Shown here: one piece after another, positions 33,748 to 41,858 of the stretch
Position numbering within the stretch: the first letter of the stretch is position 1
Layout of the letters: the number at the start of each line of letters is the position of its first letter
NCBI GenBank assembly: GCA_036380735.1
Contig: DASVEE010000012.1
Location: forward strand, 62,001 to 126,000
Source: DASVEE01 sp036380735
Lineage (GTDB): Bacteria; Acidobacteriota; Thermoanaerobaculia; Gp7-AA8
Length of the DNA: 64,000 bases
Reading direction: 5' to 3'
The notes under the pieces: model-generated
The model's database searches: none
What the model was told of the DNA's origin: nothing
The model's input: only the letters and a program-made list of their open reading frames with translations
Program-made: the position numbers and the translations under genes

Positions 33748-36177
33748 TCACTCTGCTTTCAGTGCACTGACTGGATTCACTCGTGTGGCGCGTACCGCCG
33801 GCACCAGGCTGGCCACCAGCGCCGCCGCGGCGAAGCCGGCGGCTAGTAGCGCGGCGTCGCCGGGCGCGATGCCGTCCGCGCCGTAGACGAAGCTTTGCCA
33901 CATGCGGCTGGTCAGGAAGCTGATGGCGATGCCGCCCACCGCGCCGGCCACCGCGATGGCCAGCGCGCGTTTCGTCACCAGCGCCACGAGGTTGCGTGGC
34001 GTCGCGCCGACGGCGAGGCGGACGCCCATCTCCGCCGTGCGCTGGCGCACGCCGTACGCAAGCACGCCGTACAGGCCGATCAGCGCGAGCAGCGCCGCCG
34101 TCGCGGCGAAGATGCCCACGATGACCGCGGAGAGACGCGGCTCGGCGAGGTGGAGGTCGACCAGCTCGCGCGTGGTGCGCTCGGAGACGACCGGCAGCTC
34201 CGGCGCGAGCTGCGCCACGATGTCGCGCACCGCCGGCATGACGGCTTCGGGGCGGCGCTGCACCGTGCGCAGCACGTAATAGTTCGGGCTCCAGTTGAGC
34301 TGCGTGTGCGGCGCGTAGAGATCGAGCTTCGTCGTCGTCAGGCCGCGGTAGCGGACGTCGCGCACGACGCCGACGACGGTGAGCCACGGCCGCTCCAGGC
34401 GCGGTGCGCCCGACTTGATGCGCTTGCCGATCGCCGCGTCGACGCTGCCCCACGAGCGGCGCGCGAACGATTCGCTGACGATGGCCACCGGCAGCGACGA
34501 CGGCGTCTCGGTATCGCTGAAGGTGCGTCCGCGCAGAAGGCGGATGCCCATTGCCTCGAAGTAGCCGGGCGTCGCGGTGAGGAGGTTCGCCATCGGATTG
34601 GCGAGATGCTGCTGCTCCGTCTGCCCATCGAGCGTGAACGAGTAGTCCCATCCCTGCTCGATCTCCAGCGGGCGCATGAGCACCGCGCCGGCCGCGGTGA
34701 CGCCTTCCAGCGCGCGCATCCGCTCGAGGAGATCGTCGATCAGCGCGAGCGTGCGCTCCTTCTCCGGCGCCAGCGTGTAACCGCGCGGCAACTGGAAGGT
34801 GATGACGTTGCGCGTGTCGAAGCCGACGTCGATCTCGGTGTAGCGGCGGAAGCTCTGGATGAGCAGCGATGCGACGACGAGCGTGACGATCGCCACCGCC
34901 ACCTGGCCGGCGGCGAGCACTTCGAGGATGCGGCGCGTGCGCCGTCCGCTCGTTGCTTTCGCCGCGGCTCGCAACGCGCGCAGCAGATCGGTCTCGTTCG
35001 TCGAGAAGAGCTGCACCGACGCCGCGAGGAGCGCGGCCAGCAGCGCGGCGGCGAGCGTGAAGACGACCGTCTCCACGCCGATGCGGATCTCGCTGAGGCG
35101 GGGGAGTGAGCTCGGTGCGAGCCGCAGCAGCAGCGGCAGCAGCGTCGCGGAGAGCGCCAGCGCGGCCACGGCCGCCGCGAGCGACACGATGGCGAACTCG
35201 GCGAAGAGCTGCAGCGCGGTCGCGGTGCGCGTCGCGCCGACGGCGCTGCGCACGCCCAGCTCGTCGAGGCGCCCCACACCTTGCGCGAGCGCGATCGAGG
35301 CGGTGTTCAGCAGTGCGATGACGAGGACGAGGAGTCCCATCCCGAAGAGAATGCGCACCGCGTGGCGCGTATCGCCGAGGAGCTCCTCGGTCAGCGGATA
35401 CGGGACGAGGGCGACTTCTTTCTTCGCGTCGGGATGCGCGCGCACGACGTGATGCGCGATCACGCTCACCTCGCGGCGGACGTCGTTGATGGTCATCCCC
35501 GGCTTCAGGCGGGCCACGCCGGTGAGCACGCGGTTCGCGCGCGACACGGGGTCGGAATCAGGCGCGAAGGGGAGGATGATCTCGGCGCCGACGGGAACGC
35601 GGAAGTGCTCCGGGAGGACGCCGACGATGATCACCGGTCCGAAGTCCGCCTGCAGCTTCTGCCCGAGGACGTCGGGGGCGCCGCGGAACTGCGCGCGCCA
35701 GGTGCAGTAGGGGAGGATCGCCGCGGTGGTCGGCGTACCGAGGACGTAGTCGGCGGGGACGAACGGGCGGCCCAGGATCGGCTGCACGCCGAAGGTGCGG
35801 AAGTACGACTCGCTGACCACGTTCGTCGCCAGGTGCATCGGCTCGGTGCCGCGGCGCATGACCGTGGGGAAATTCGCGGCCGTGAAGACGGTGAGCGCCT
35901 CGAAGGTCGTCGCTTCCTTCCCGAGCTGTTCGGCTTCCTCGTACGACAGCTCGAGCTTGCTGATCTCCCCCTGGGCGTCGTGGGCCCAGAGCTGGATCAG
36001 GCGCTCTTCATCGGCGAAGGGGAAGGGGCGCATGAGGATGGCCCAGGCGACGGTGAAGATGGTTGCGCTGACCGCCAGCCCCAGCGCGAGGGTGAAAAAG
36101 GTGACGCCGGTGAGGCCGGGATGGCGCAGAGCCTTGCGCGCGGCGAGTGAGAGGTGGCGGAGGAACATGGACGTCAC
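33748..36177 (-). CDS. ADOP-type MacB/FtsX permease (duplicated domain)
   Basis: An 809-residue permease made of two MacB_PCD + FtsX units, with eight or so membrane helices. The N-terminus (FLRHLSLAARKALRHPG) and the internal FtsX segment near NTASIALAQGVGRLDELGVRSAVGA match the acidobacterial duplicated orphan permease type; the second half ends LVPAVRATRVNPVSALKAE. Unlike true orphan copies, this one heads an operon with its own adaptor and ATPase. The start is GTG 36177 or ATG 36168. It probably exports a lipid, peptide or antibiotic; the substrate is unknown. Confidence 0.9.
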   Translation of the reverse strand: MTSMFLRHLSLAARKALRHPGLTGVTFFTLALGLAVSATIFTVAWAILMRPFPFADEERLIQLWAHDAQGEISKLELSYEEAEQLGKEATTFEALTVFTAANFPTVMRRGTEPMHLATNVVSESYFRTFGVQPILGRPFVPADYVLGTPTTAAILPYCTWRAQFRGAPDVLGQKLQADFGPVIIVGVLPEHFRVPVGAEIILPFAPDSDPVSRANRVLTGVARLKPGMTINDVRREVSVIAHHVVRAHPDAKKEVALVPYPLTEELLGDTRHAVRILFGMGLLVLVIALLNTASIALAQGVGRLDELGVRSAVGATRTATALQLFAEFAIVSLAAAVAALALSATLLPLLLRLAPSSLPRLSEIRIGVETVVFTLAAALLAALLAASVQLFSTNETDLLRALRAAAKATSGRRTRRILEVLAAGQVAVAIVTLVVASLLIQSFRRYTEIDVGFDTRNVITFQLPRGYTLAPEKERTLALIDDLLERMRALEGVTAAGAVLMRPLEIEQGWDYSFTLDGQTEQQHLANPMANLLTATPGYFEAMGIRLLRGRTFSDTETPSSLPVAIVSESFARRSWGSVDAAIGKRIKSGAPRLERPWLTVVGVVRDVRYRGLTTTKLDLYAPHTQLNWSPNYYVLRTVQRRPEAVMPAVRDIVAQLAPELPVVSERTTRELVDLHLAEPRLSAVIVGIFAATAALLALIGLYGVLAYGVRQRTAEMGVRLAVGATPRNLVALVTKRALAIAVAGAVGGIAISFLTSRMWQSFVYGADGIAPGDAALLAAGFAAAALVASLVPAVRATRVNPVSALKAE

Positions 36178-36186
36178 GAGGCAAGC

Positions 36187-36200
36187 GCAAGCGCGCTGCC
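36187..36200 (-). promoter_or_regulatory. Candidate sigma54 promoter of the export operon
   Basis: On the minus strand the sequence reads GGCAGCGCGCTTGC, with GG and GC exactly ten bases apart and TTGC at -12, as in sigma54 promoters. The spacing to the start codon is very short, which weakens the case. The presence of an NtrC-type regulator gene in the operon is the main support. Confidence 0.35.
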
Positions 36201-36286
36201 GTCACGGAAGCCGAGGCAAGTTGTTGAAAACATGGACGTGGACGGGCCACGGAGGCGGGCAGGGCTGTCCGTCCGTGGGACACAGG

Positions 36287-36302
36287 TGTTCGAATTCGAA
36301 CA
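36287..36302. promoter_or_regulatory. Perfect 16-bp palindrome, possible enhancer site
   Basis: TGTTCGAATTCGAACA is a perfect dyad about 110 bp upstream of the operon start, the distance expected for an NtrC-family activator site. A CCACGGA/TCCGTGG inverted repeat lies at 36247-36278, between the palindrome and the start. It could instead serve the divergent S46 gene. Confidence 0.5.
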
Positions 36303-36398
36303 GTGCAGGCGTTTACGGAGTGTTACAGGAAAGGTTTTTGACTGCGGCGACGGGCGTGTTATGGAGGGTGCCGGGGTGCTGCCGCACCGCCGCCCTCG

Positions 36399-36487
36399 CC
36401 GGTTTTTGGTTTTCGGTTTTCGGTTTTCAGTGCGACCCGGGTTCGCCGGGCGCAGCACCGAAAACCAACAACCGACAACCGAAAACC
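36399..36487. repeat. Family B heptamer inverted element before the S46 gene
   Basis: Four GGTTTTC-type units, a core bounded by CAGTGCG and CGCAGCAC with an inner CCCGGGTTCGCCGGG hairpin, then four CCGAAAA/CCAACAA-type units. Together with the palindrome region it accounts for the 359-nt divergent gap. Confidence 0.9.
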
Positions 36488-36536
36488 TGCTCGTCACCGC
36501 CTCAACAATCCAACTACGAAGAGAGGTATCGCTCGA

Positions 36537-38708
36537 ATGTCGTCCCTCCTCCGCACCCTCCTCTGCGGCCTGGCTCTCACCATCGCCGCAACGGCCGCCG
36601 TCGCTGACGACGGCCTCTGGATGCCGCAGCAGATTCCGCAGCTCGGGGACGAGCTCCGCAAGCGCGGACTCCAGCTCGACCCGAAGCAGTTCGCCGACCT
36701 CACCGGCTTCCCCATGGGCGCTGTCGTGCATCTCGGCGGTTGTTCCGCTTCGTTCGTTTCGCCGCAGGGCCTCATCGCCACGAACCACCACTGCGTCTAC
36801 GGCGCGCTGCAGTTCAACGCCACGCCGCAGAACGACCTCGTGAAGAACGGCTTCCTCGCGAAGACGATGACCGAGGAAGTGCAGGCGCTGCCCGACGCGC
36901 GCGTGTACGTCACGACCAACATCGAGGACGTGACGGCGCAGATCCTGGCGAAGATGCCGGCCAGCGACGAAGAGCGCGCGAAGACGATCACGCGCCGCCG
37001 CCGCGAGATGATCAACGAGTGCGAGAAGGCCGGCGGCACGCGCTGCCTCGTCGCCTCATACTTTGACGGCGCGCAGTACCTGCGCATCACGCAGATGGAG
37101 ATCCGCGACGTCCGTCTCGTCTACGCCCCGCCCCTCGGCGTCGGCAACTTCGGCGACGAGATCGACAACTGGATGTGGCCGCGCCACACCGGCGACTTCG
37201 GCTTCTACCGCGCGTACGTCGGCAAGGACGGCAAGCCGGCCGACTTCTCCAGAGAGAACGTCCCGTACCAGCCGAAGCACCACCTCAAGATCTCCACGCG
37301 CGACCTCGATCCGGGGGATCTCGTCTTCGTCGCCGGCTACCCCGGCGTGACGGAGCGGCACTCGGTCGCGCTCGAAGTAGAGCACGACGAGGCGTACGAC
37401 CTCCCGACGGCCATCCGCTACCGCCAGCTGCTCAACGACGTGCTGCAGGCGCGCGGCAAGGACAATCGCGACATCGCGCTCAAGAACGCCAGCCGCATCG
37501 CGTCGCTGGAGAACTACCTGAAGAAGTACACCGGCACGCTCGAGTCGTTCCGCAGCATCGGCGTCCTCGAGGCGAAGCGGAAGGAAGAAGCGGCCATCCG
37601 CGCGGCGATCGCGAACGATCCGAAACTGACGGCGGAGTACGACGCCGCGTTCGGCGAGCTGACGAAGCTCCTGAACGAGCAGAGCGCCACGCGCGAGCGC
37701 GACACCGTCTTCGGCTGGCTCTACACCGCCTCACCGATGCTGTCGCAGGCGAACACGCTCTATCGCCTGAGCCAGGAGAAGACGAAGGCGGATCTCGATC
37801 GCGCCGACGACTACACGGAGCGCAACCGCAAGCGGCTGGCCGCGTCGATGACGCGCACGCGCCGCTCGATCGAGCCGGGCAGCGACCGCGCCGGGCTGCG
37901 CCTCTTCCTCCTCGAAGCGGCGAAGCTGCCGGCGAATCAACGCATCAAGCCGGTCGACGACGCCCTCGCGGCCACCGGCGCGACCGGGACGGAAGCGCAG
38001 GTCGACGCGCTGCTCGACAAGCTGTACGCCAGCACGAACATCGGCAATGCCGACATCGAGAAGGCGATGTTCGAGGAGACGACCGAGCAGCTGCTGGCGC
38101 GGAAGGACTCGATGCTCGACTTCGCTGCGTCGCTGCGGAAGTTCGGCGCCGAGAACGACCGCCGCAACCTCGCCCGGGCCGGCGCGCTGTCGCGCATCCG
38201 CCCGGTGATCCTCAACGCCCTTCGCGTGACGCGCGGCGGCCGCCTCTATCCCGACGCCAACTCGACGCTGCGCGTCGCGTTCGGCACGGTCGAGGGTTAC
38301 GCCCCGCGCGACGCGGTGCGCTTCGCGCCGCAGACCGACGTGCGGGGGATTCTGGAGAAGGACACGGGCGTGGAGCCGTTCAACTCGCCGAAGAAGCTCC
38401 TCGAGCGCGCCCGGGCGAAAGAGTTCGGCACTTACGCCGATCCCGAGCTCGGCAGCATGCCTGTTGCATTCATCTCCACGACCACGGTGACGAACGGCAG
38501 TTCCGGCTCGGCCACGCTCAACGCGTGGGGTGAGCTCAACGGCCTCGCCTTCGACATGAACTGGGAGGGTGTGGGGGCGGATTACGTGGTCGACCCCGAC
38601 GTGACGCGGACCATCCACGTGGATTCGCGCTACATGCTCTGGGTGATGGACGCGGTGGACGGCGCACACAACGTGCTGCGCGAGCTGGGTATGAAACCGG
38701 TGTTTTGA
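36537..38708 (+). CDS. S46-family dipeptidyl-peptidase (DPP7/DPP11 type)
   Basis: A 723-residue exported serine peptidase. The signal peptide ends near ATAAVADDG, followed by the S46 opening DDGLWMPQQIP. The catalytic His is His84 or His85 in IATNHHCVYGAL, and the serine is Ser656 in NGSSGSATLNAWGEL, where the family usually has GNSGS; the Asn is replaced by Ser. The C-terminus ends in ADYVVDPDVTRTIHVDSRYMLWVMD, strongly conserved in the family. These enzymes remove dipeptides in the periplasm or outer membrane for amino-acid nutrition. M16 and M1 peptidase genes follow. The stop is immediately followed by a 9-bp array. Confidence 0.93.
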   Translation: MSSLLRTLLCGLALTIAATAAVADDGLWMPQQIPQLGDELRKRGLQLDPKQFADLTGFPMGAVVHLGGCSASFVSPQGLIATNHHCVYGALQFNATPQNDLVKNGFLAKTMTEEVQALPDARVYVTTNIEDVTAQILAKMPASDEERAKTITRRRREMINECEKAGGTRCLVASYFDGAQYLRITQMEIRDVRLVYAPPLGVGNFGDEIDNWMWPRHTGDFGFYRAYVGKDGKPADFSRENVPYQPKHHLKISTRDLDPGDLVFVAGYPGVTERHSVALEVEHDEAYDLPTAIRYRQLLNDVLQARGKDNRDIALKNASRIASLENYLKKYTGTLESFRSIGVLEAKRKEEAAIRAAIANDPKLTAEYDAAFGELTKLLNEQSATRERDTVFGWLYTASPMLSQANTLYRLSQEKTKADLDRADDYTERNRKRLAASMTRTRRSIEPGSDRAGLRLFLLEAAKLPANQRIKPVDDALAATGATGTEAQVDALLDKLYASTNIGNADIEKAMFEETTEQLLARKDSMLDFAASLRKFGAENDRRNLARAGALSRIRPVILNALRVTRGGRLYPDANSTLRVAFGTVEGYAPRDAVRFAPQTDVRGILEKDTGVEPFNSPKKLLERARAKEFGTYADPELGSMPVAFISTTTVTNGSSGSATLNAWGELNGLAFDMNWEGVGADYVVDPDVTRTIHVDSRYMLWVMDAVDGAHNVLRELGMKPVF

Positions 38709-38738
38709 TAGGACCGATAGGACGGATGGGACGAATGG
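38706..38738. repeat. Family A 9-bp array, left arm only, with small hairpin
   Basis: Three to four TAGGACCGA-type units start on the stop codon of the S46 gene. They are followed at 38738-38755 by the hairpin CTTCGC-TGC-GCGAAG in place of a right arm. Confidence 0.75.
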
Positions 38739-38802
38739 CTTCGCTGCGCGAAGCGATCAGTTATATCCGTTCAATCGGGCGGCACCACGAAGGAGTCATT
38801 GC

Positions 38803-40167
38803 ATGAAACGCCTTTTATCCACGGTCTTCGCTTTGGCGCTGGCGGCCAGTGCCGAAGCCCAGTTTTTCCCTTACCCGGTGCAGAAACGGACGCTGCCGAA
38901 CGGACTCGACGTGATCGTCATCGAGACGCCCGAGTTCAAGAACGTCCTCAGTTTCAACACGCTGATCGTCGCGGGCTCCGGCCGTGAGAACGAGAAGGGG
39001 CGCTCCGGTCTGGCGCATCTCTTCGAGCACATCATGTTCCGTCACGCGCACGACACGCCGCAGTCGTACCAGAACGCGATGGACGCCATGGGCGCGTTCA
39101 ACAACGCGTACACGTGGTACGACATCACGTACTACCACCCGCTGACGTTCACGCAGAACCTCGAGCGCCTCGCCGCGCTGGAAGGGGCGCGTTTCCGCGA
39201 GCTCACGTATACCGAGCGCGTCTTCCGCACGGAAGCCGGCGCCGTCTTCGGCGAGTACCGGCGCGTCGCGTCCGACCCGTCGCTCGCGCTCGAAGAGGCC
39301 GTCAGCGATCTCACGTACGGCACCGCGCACGGCTACGGCCACAGCACGATCGGTTACGTCGCCGACGTGCAGGACATGCCGAACGCGTACAAGTCGGCCC
39401 TCCGCTTCTACGACGACTACTACCGGCCGAACAACGCCGTGGTCGTGGTCTCGGGCGATGTGAAGGCGGAGGAGGTCTTCCGCGTCGTCGAAAAGCATTA
39501 CGGCCAGTGGAAGAACAAGCCGACGCCGACGCAGCCCGATCCGAAGCCGGTCAACGGCCCGAAGCAGAAGCACGTCGAGTGGGAGTCCGAGATCCCGCCG
39601 CGCGTCCTCGTCTCCTACCTCGGCCCGGCGTACGTCCCCGGCTCGACCGAGTCGTCCGTCATGGAAGTGCTGCCGGAGCTGATCGCCGGCGAGACGGCGC
39701 CGCTCTACCGCAAACTCCGCTTCGACGACCAGGTCGCGTCGTCGATGGGCATCGACACCGGCACGATGGCCGGCATCGATGCGCGCCCGTTCGCCAACTG
39801 GATCACCGTGGCGAAGGACAAGTACGACGCCACCGGGCGGCCGCTCCTCGGCCGCGTCGTCAATGACGTGGCCGCGGCCACGGAAGGGATGGCGAACTTC
39901 TCCTCGTCGCCCGACGCCGCGCAGCGGCTCGAGGCCGTCAAGTCGCGGCTCCGCTACGACCTCCTCGCCAGCTTCAACTCGCCCGGAGCGATCGCGGAGC
40001 GCTTCGCCACCTACTACCGCTTCACGCGCGATCCGCAGGTCTTCGAGAAAGTCGCCGCGGGCATCGCCAATGTGAAGCCGGCCGACATCGACGCGTTCGC
40101 GCGGAAGTACTTCACCGCGAAGAACCGTGTCTCCGTGACGCTGGCCGGCAAGGGAGGTGCGCAGTGA
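38803..40167 (+). CDS. M16-family zinc peptidase (catalytic subunit)
   Basis: A 454-residue exported protein with a signal peptide (STVFALALAASAEAQ). The inverted zinc motif H-x-x-E-H is intact as HLFEH (His72, Glu75, His76) in GLAHLFEHIMF. This is the active half of a two-protein M16 peptidase; the next gene encodes a partner without the motif. The ATG has AAGGAG upstream. The stop shares one base with the ATG of the next gene (TGATG), so the two are translated together. M16 pairs in bacteria degrade peptides in the periplasm. Confidence 0.94.
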   Translation: MKRLLSTVFALALAASAEAQFFPYPVQKRTLPNGLDVIVIETPEFKNVLSFNTLIVAGSGRENEKGRSGLAHLFEHIMFRHAHDTPQSYQNAMDAMGAFNNAYTWYDITYYHPLTFTQNLERLAALEGARFRELTYTERVFRTEAGAVFGEYRRVASDPSLALEEAVSDLTYGTAHGYGHSTIGYVADVQDMPNAYKSALRFYDDYYRPNNAVVVVSGDVKAEEVFRVVEKHYGQWKNKPTPTQPDPKPVNGPKQKHVEWESEIPPRVLVSYLGPAYVPGSTESSVMEVLPELIAGETAPLYRKLRFDDQVASSMGIDTGTMAGIDARPFANWITVAKDKYDATGRPLLGRVVNDVAAATEGMANFSSSPDAAQRLEAVKSRLRYDLLASFNSPGAIAERFATYYRFTRDPQVFEKVAAGIANVKPADIDAFARKYFTAKNRVSVTLAGKGGAQ

Positions 40168-41858
40168 TGAAGAAGGGCTACCAGAAGCTGCTGTCGTTCG
40201 CCGGCATGCTGCTCATCGCGGCATGCACGACCATCACGCCGCCGCCTCCGACTACGACGATCACCAACGAACCACCGGCCGCCGTGTCGCAGGCGAACAT
40301 CGAGCCGCCGTACAACCCGGGTGAGCCGCGCCTCGTCACGCTCGCATCGTCCTCGCCGCTCGTCACCATCAGCGTCATGGTGACGCACGGCGCGACGTCC
40401 GATCCAGTCGGGAAGGAAGGGCTGGCCAACCTCACCGCCGACGCCATCCTCGACGGCGGCTACACGAACGCCGGCACGAAGGTCACCAAAGAGCGCCTCG
40501 CCGAGATGACGGCGCCGTGGGGCTCGGGCGCGCGGCCGTCCAACTTCACGAGCTCGCGCACCACCACCTTCTACTTCACCGCCCCGCGCGAAGTCCTCGG
40601 GCAATACGTCCGCGACGTGCTCCGGCCGATGCTCAAAGAGCCCGCGTTCGACGCGCAGGAGATCGACCGCCTGAAGAACGAGACACTCTCGACGATCTCC
40701 TCCCTCCGCTCCGAAGATCTGGAGAACCTCGGGCTGGCCGTCATCGACCAGTACGTGCTGGCCGGCACGCCGTACGAGCATCATCCGGTCGGCACCGACG
40801 CCTCCATTCCGACGATCACGCGCGACGACGTCGTCCGCTTCTACCGCGACTTCTATCGCCCGGAGAACCTCATCATCGGCGTCTCGACCGAAGACACGGC
40901 CGTCGTGAATCAGGTGAGGGAAGCGGTGCGCTCCGTGAACCGCAACGCCACGACCGCCTCGCCCAAAGTCACGATCCCGCAGCCGACGGCCATCGCCGGC
41001 CGCGAGGTCTTCATCGTGGAGGAGCCGAACGCTCCCGCCGCCTCCGTGCACCTCGGCTTCCCCTACGCCGTCAACCGCAACCATCCCGACTACTGGCCGC
41101 TCTACGTGGCGAACGTCTGGCTCGGCACGCACCGCGATTCCTTCGGCCAGCTCTACCAGAAGATCCGCGAAGAGCGCGGCTACAACTACGGCGACTACTC
41201 GTACATCGAATACTGGGGCGGCCGTACGTCGAGTCTCTTCCAGGTCTTCAACCAGCCGCGCGAGCAGCAGTACTTCTCCCTCTGGCTCCGTCCCGTGAAG
41301 CACGAGCATGCGGTGCATCTGGCCAAGGCCGCCACGTACGAGCTCGAACAGCTCGTCCGCCGCGGGCTCATGCCGGACGATGTCGAAGCGGCGAAGAACA
41401 AAGCGCGCATCCTCTACCTCAACCTCGGCGAGACCGTGCCGCGCCTCCTCGCCGCGCGCGTCGATGACGCCTTCTACGGCACGCAGCAGGGATTCCTCGA
41501 CGACTACCTCGCGTCGCTCGACGCCGTGACGCCGGAGCAGGTGAACGCGGCCATCCGCCGCCACCTCAACACCGAGAACATCAAGTACGTCATCGTCACG
41601 AGCACGCCGCACCTCGCCCTGACGCAGGAGCAGCTCATGAGCCGCGACCCCGTTTTCGGCAAGTCGTGGAGCGAATACGAGTTCACCACCGCCAAGCTCC
41701 CCGACGGCACGACCGTGTGGCAGGTGCCGGAAGCGAAAGTCGCCACCGTGCAGCTCGACGCCGCCTGGGCCAACTACCCGCTGCGTCTCCGCAAAGTCGC
41801 CGTGACTAATGTCCGCAACCTCTTCACCAGCCCGACGATGAGCAAAGCGAGCAATTGA
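40167..41858 (+). CDS. M16-like non-catalytic partner, lipoprotein
   Basis: A 563-residue protein with a lipoprotein signal (LLIAAC, lipidated Cys about residue 20) and two M16-fold halves. At the place of the zinc motif it reads ANLTAD, so the metal ligands are missing and it is a structural or substrate-binding partner of the preceding peptidase. The second half has the RxxR/GY segment REERGYNYGDYSY, typical of M16 C-domains. Start and stop both overlap the neighbouring genes by one base. It would be membrane-tethered, holding the pair at the envelope. Confidence 0.93.
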   Translation: MKKGYQKLLSFAGMLLIAACTTITPPPPTTTITNEPPAAVSQANIEPPYNPGEPRLVTLASSSPLVTISVMVTHGATSDPVGKEGLANLTADAILDGGYTNAGTKVTKERLAEMTAPWGSGARPSNFTSSRTTTFYFTAPREVLGQYVRDVLRPMLKEPAFDAQEIDRLKNETLSTISSLRSEDLENLGLAVIDQYVLAGTPYEHHPVGTDASIPTITRDDVVRFYRDFYRPENLIIGVSTEDTAVVNQVREAVRSVNRNATTASPKVTIPQPTAIAGREVFIVEEPNAPAASVHLGFPYAVNRNHPDYWPLYVANVWLGTHRDSFGQLYQKIREERGYNYGDYSYIEYWGGRTSSLFQVFNQPREQQYFSLWLRPVKHEHAVHLAKAATYELEQLVRRGLMPDDVEAAKNKARILYLNLGETVPRLLAARVDDAFYGTQQGFLDDYLASLDAVTPEQVNAAIRRHLNTENIKYVIVTSTPHLALTQEQLMSRDPVFGKSWSEYEFTTAKLPDGTTVWQVPEAKVATVQLDAAWANYPLRLRKVAVTNVRNLFTSPTMSKASN

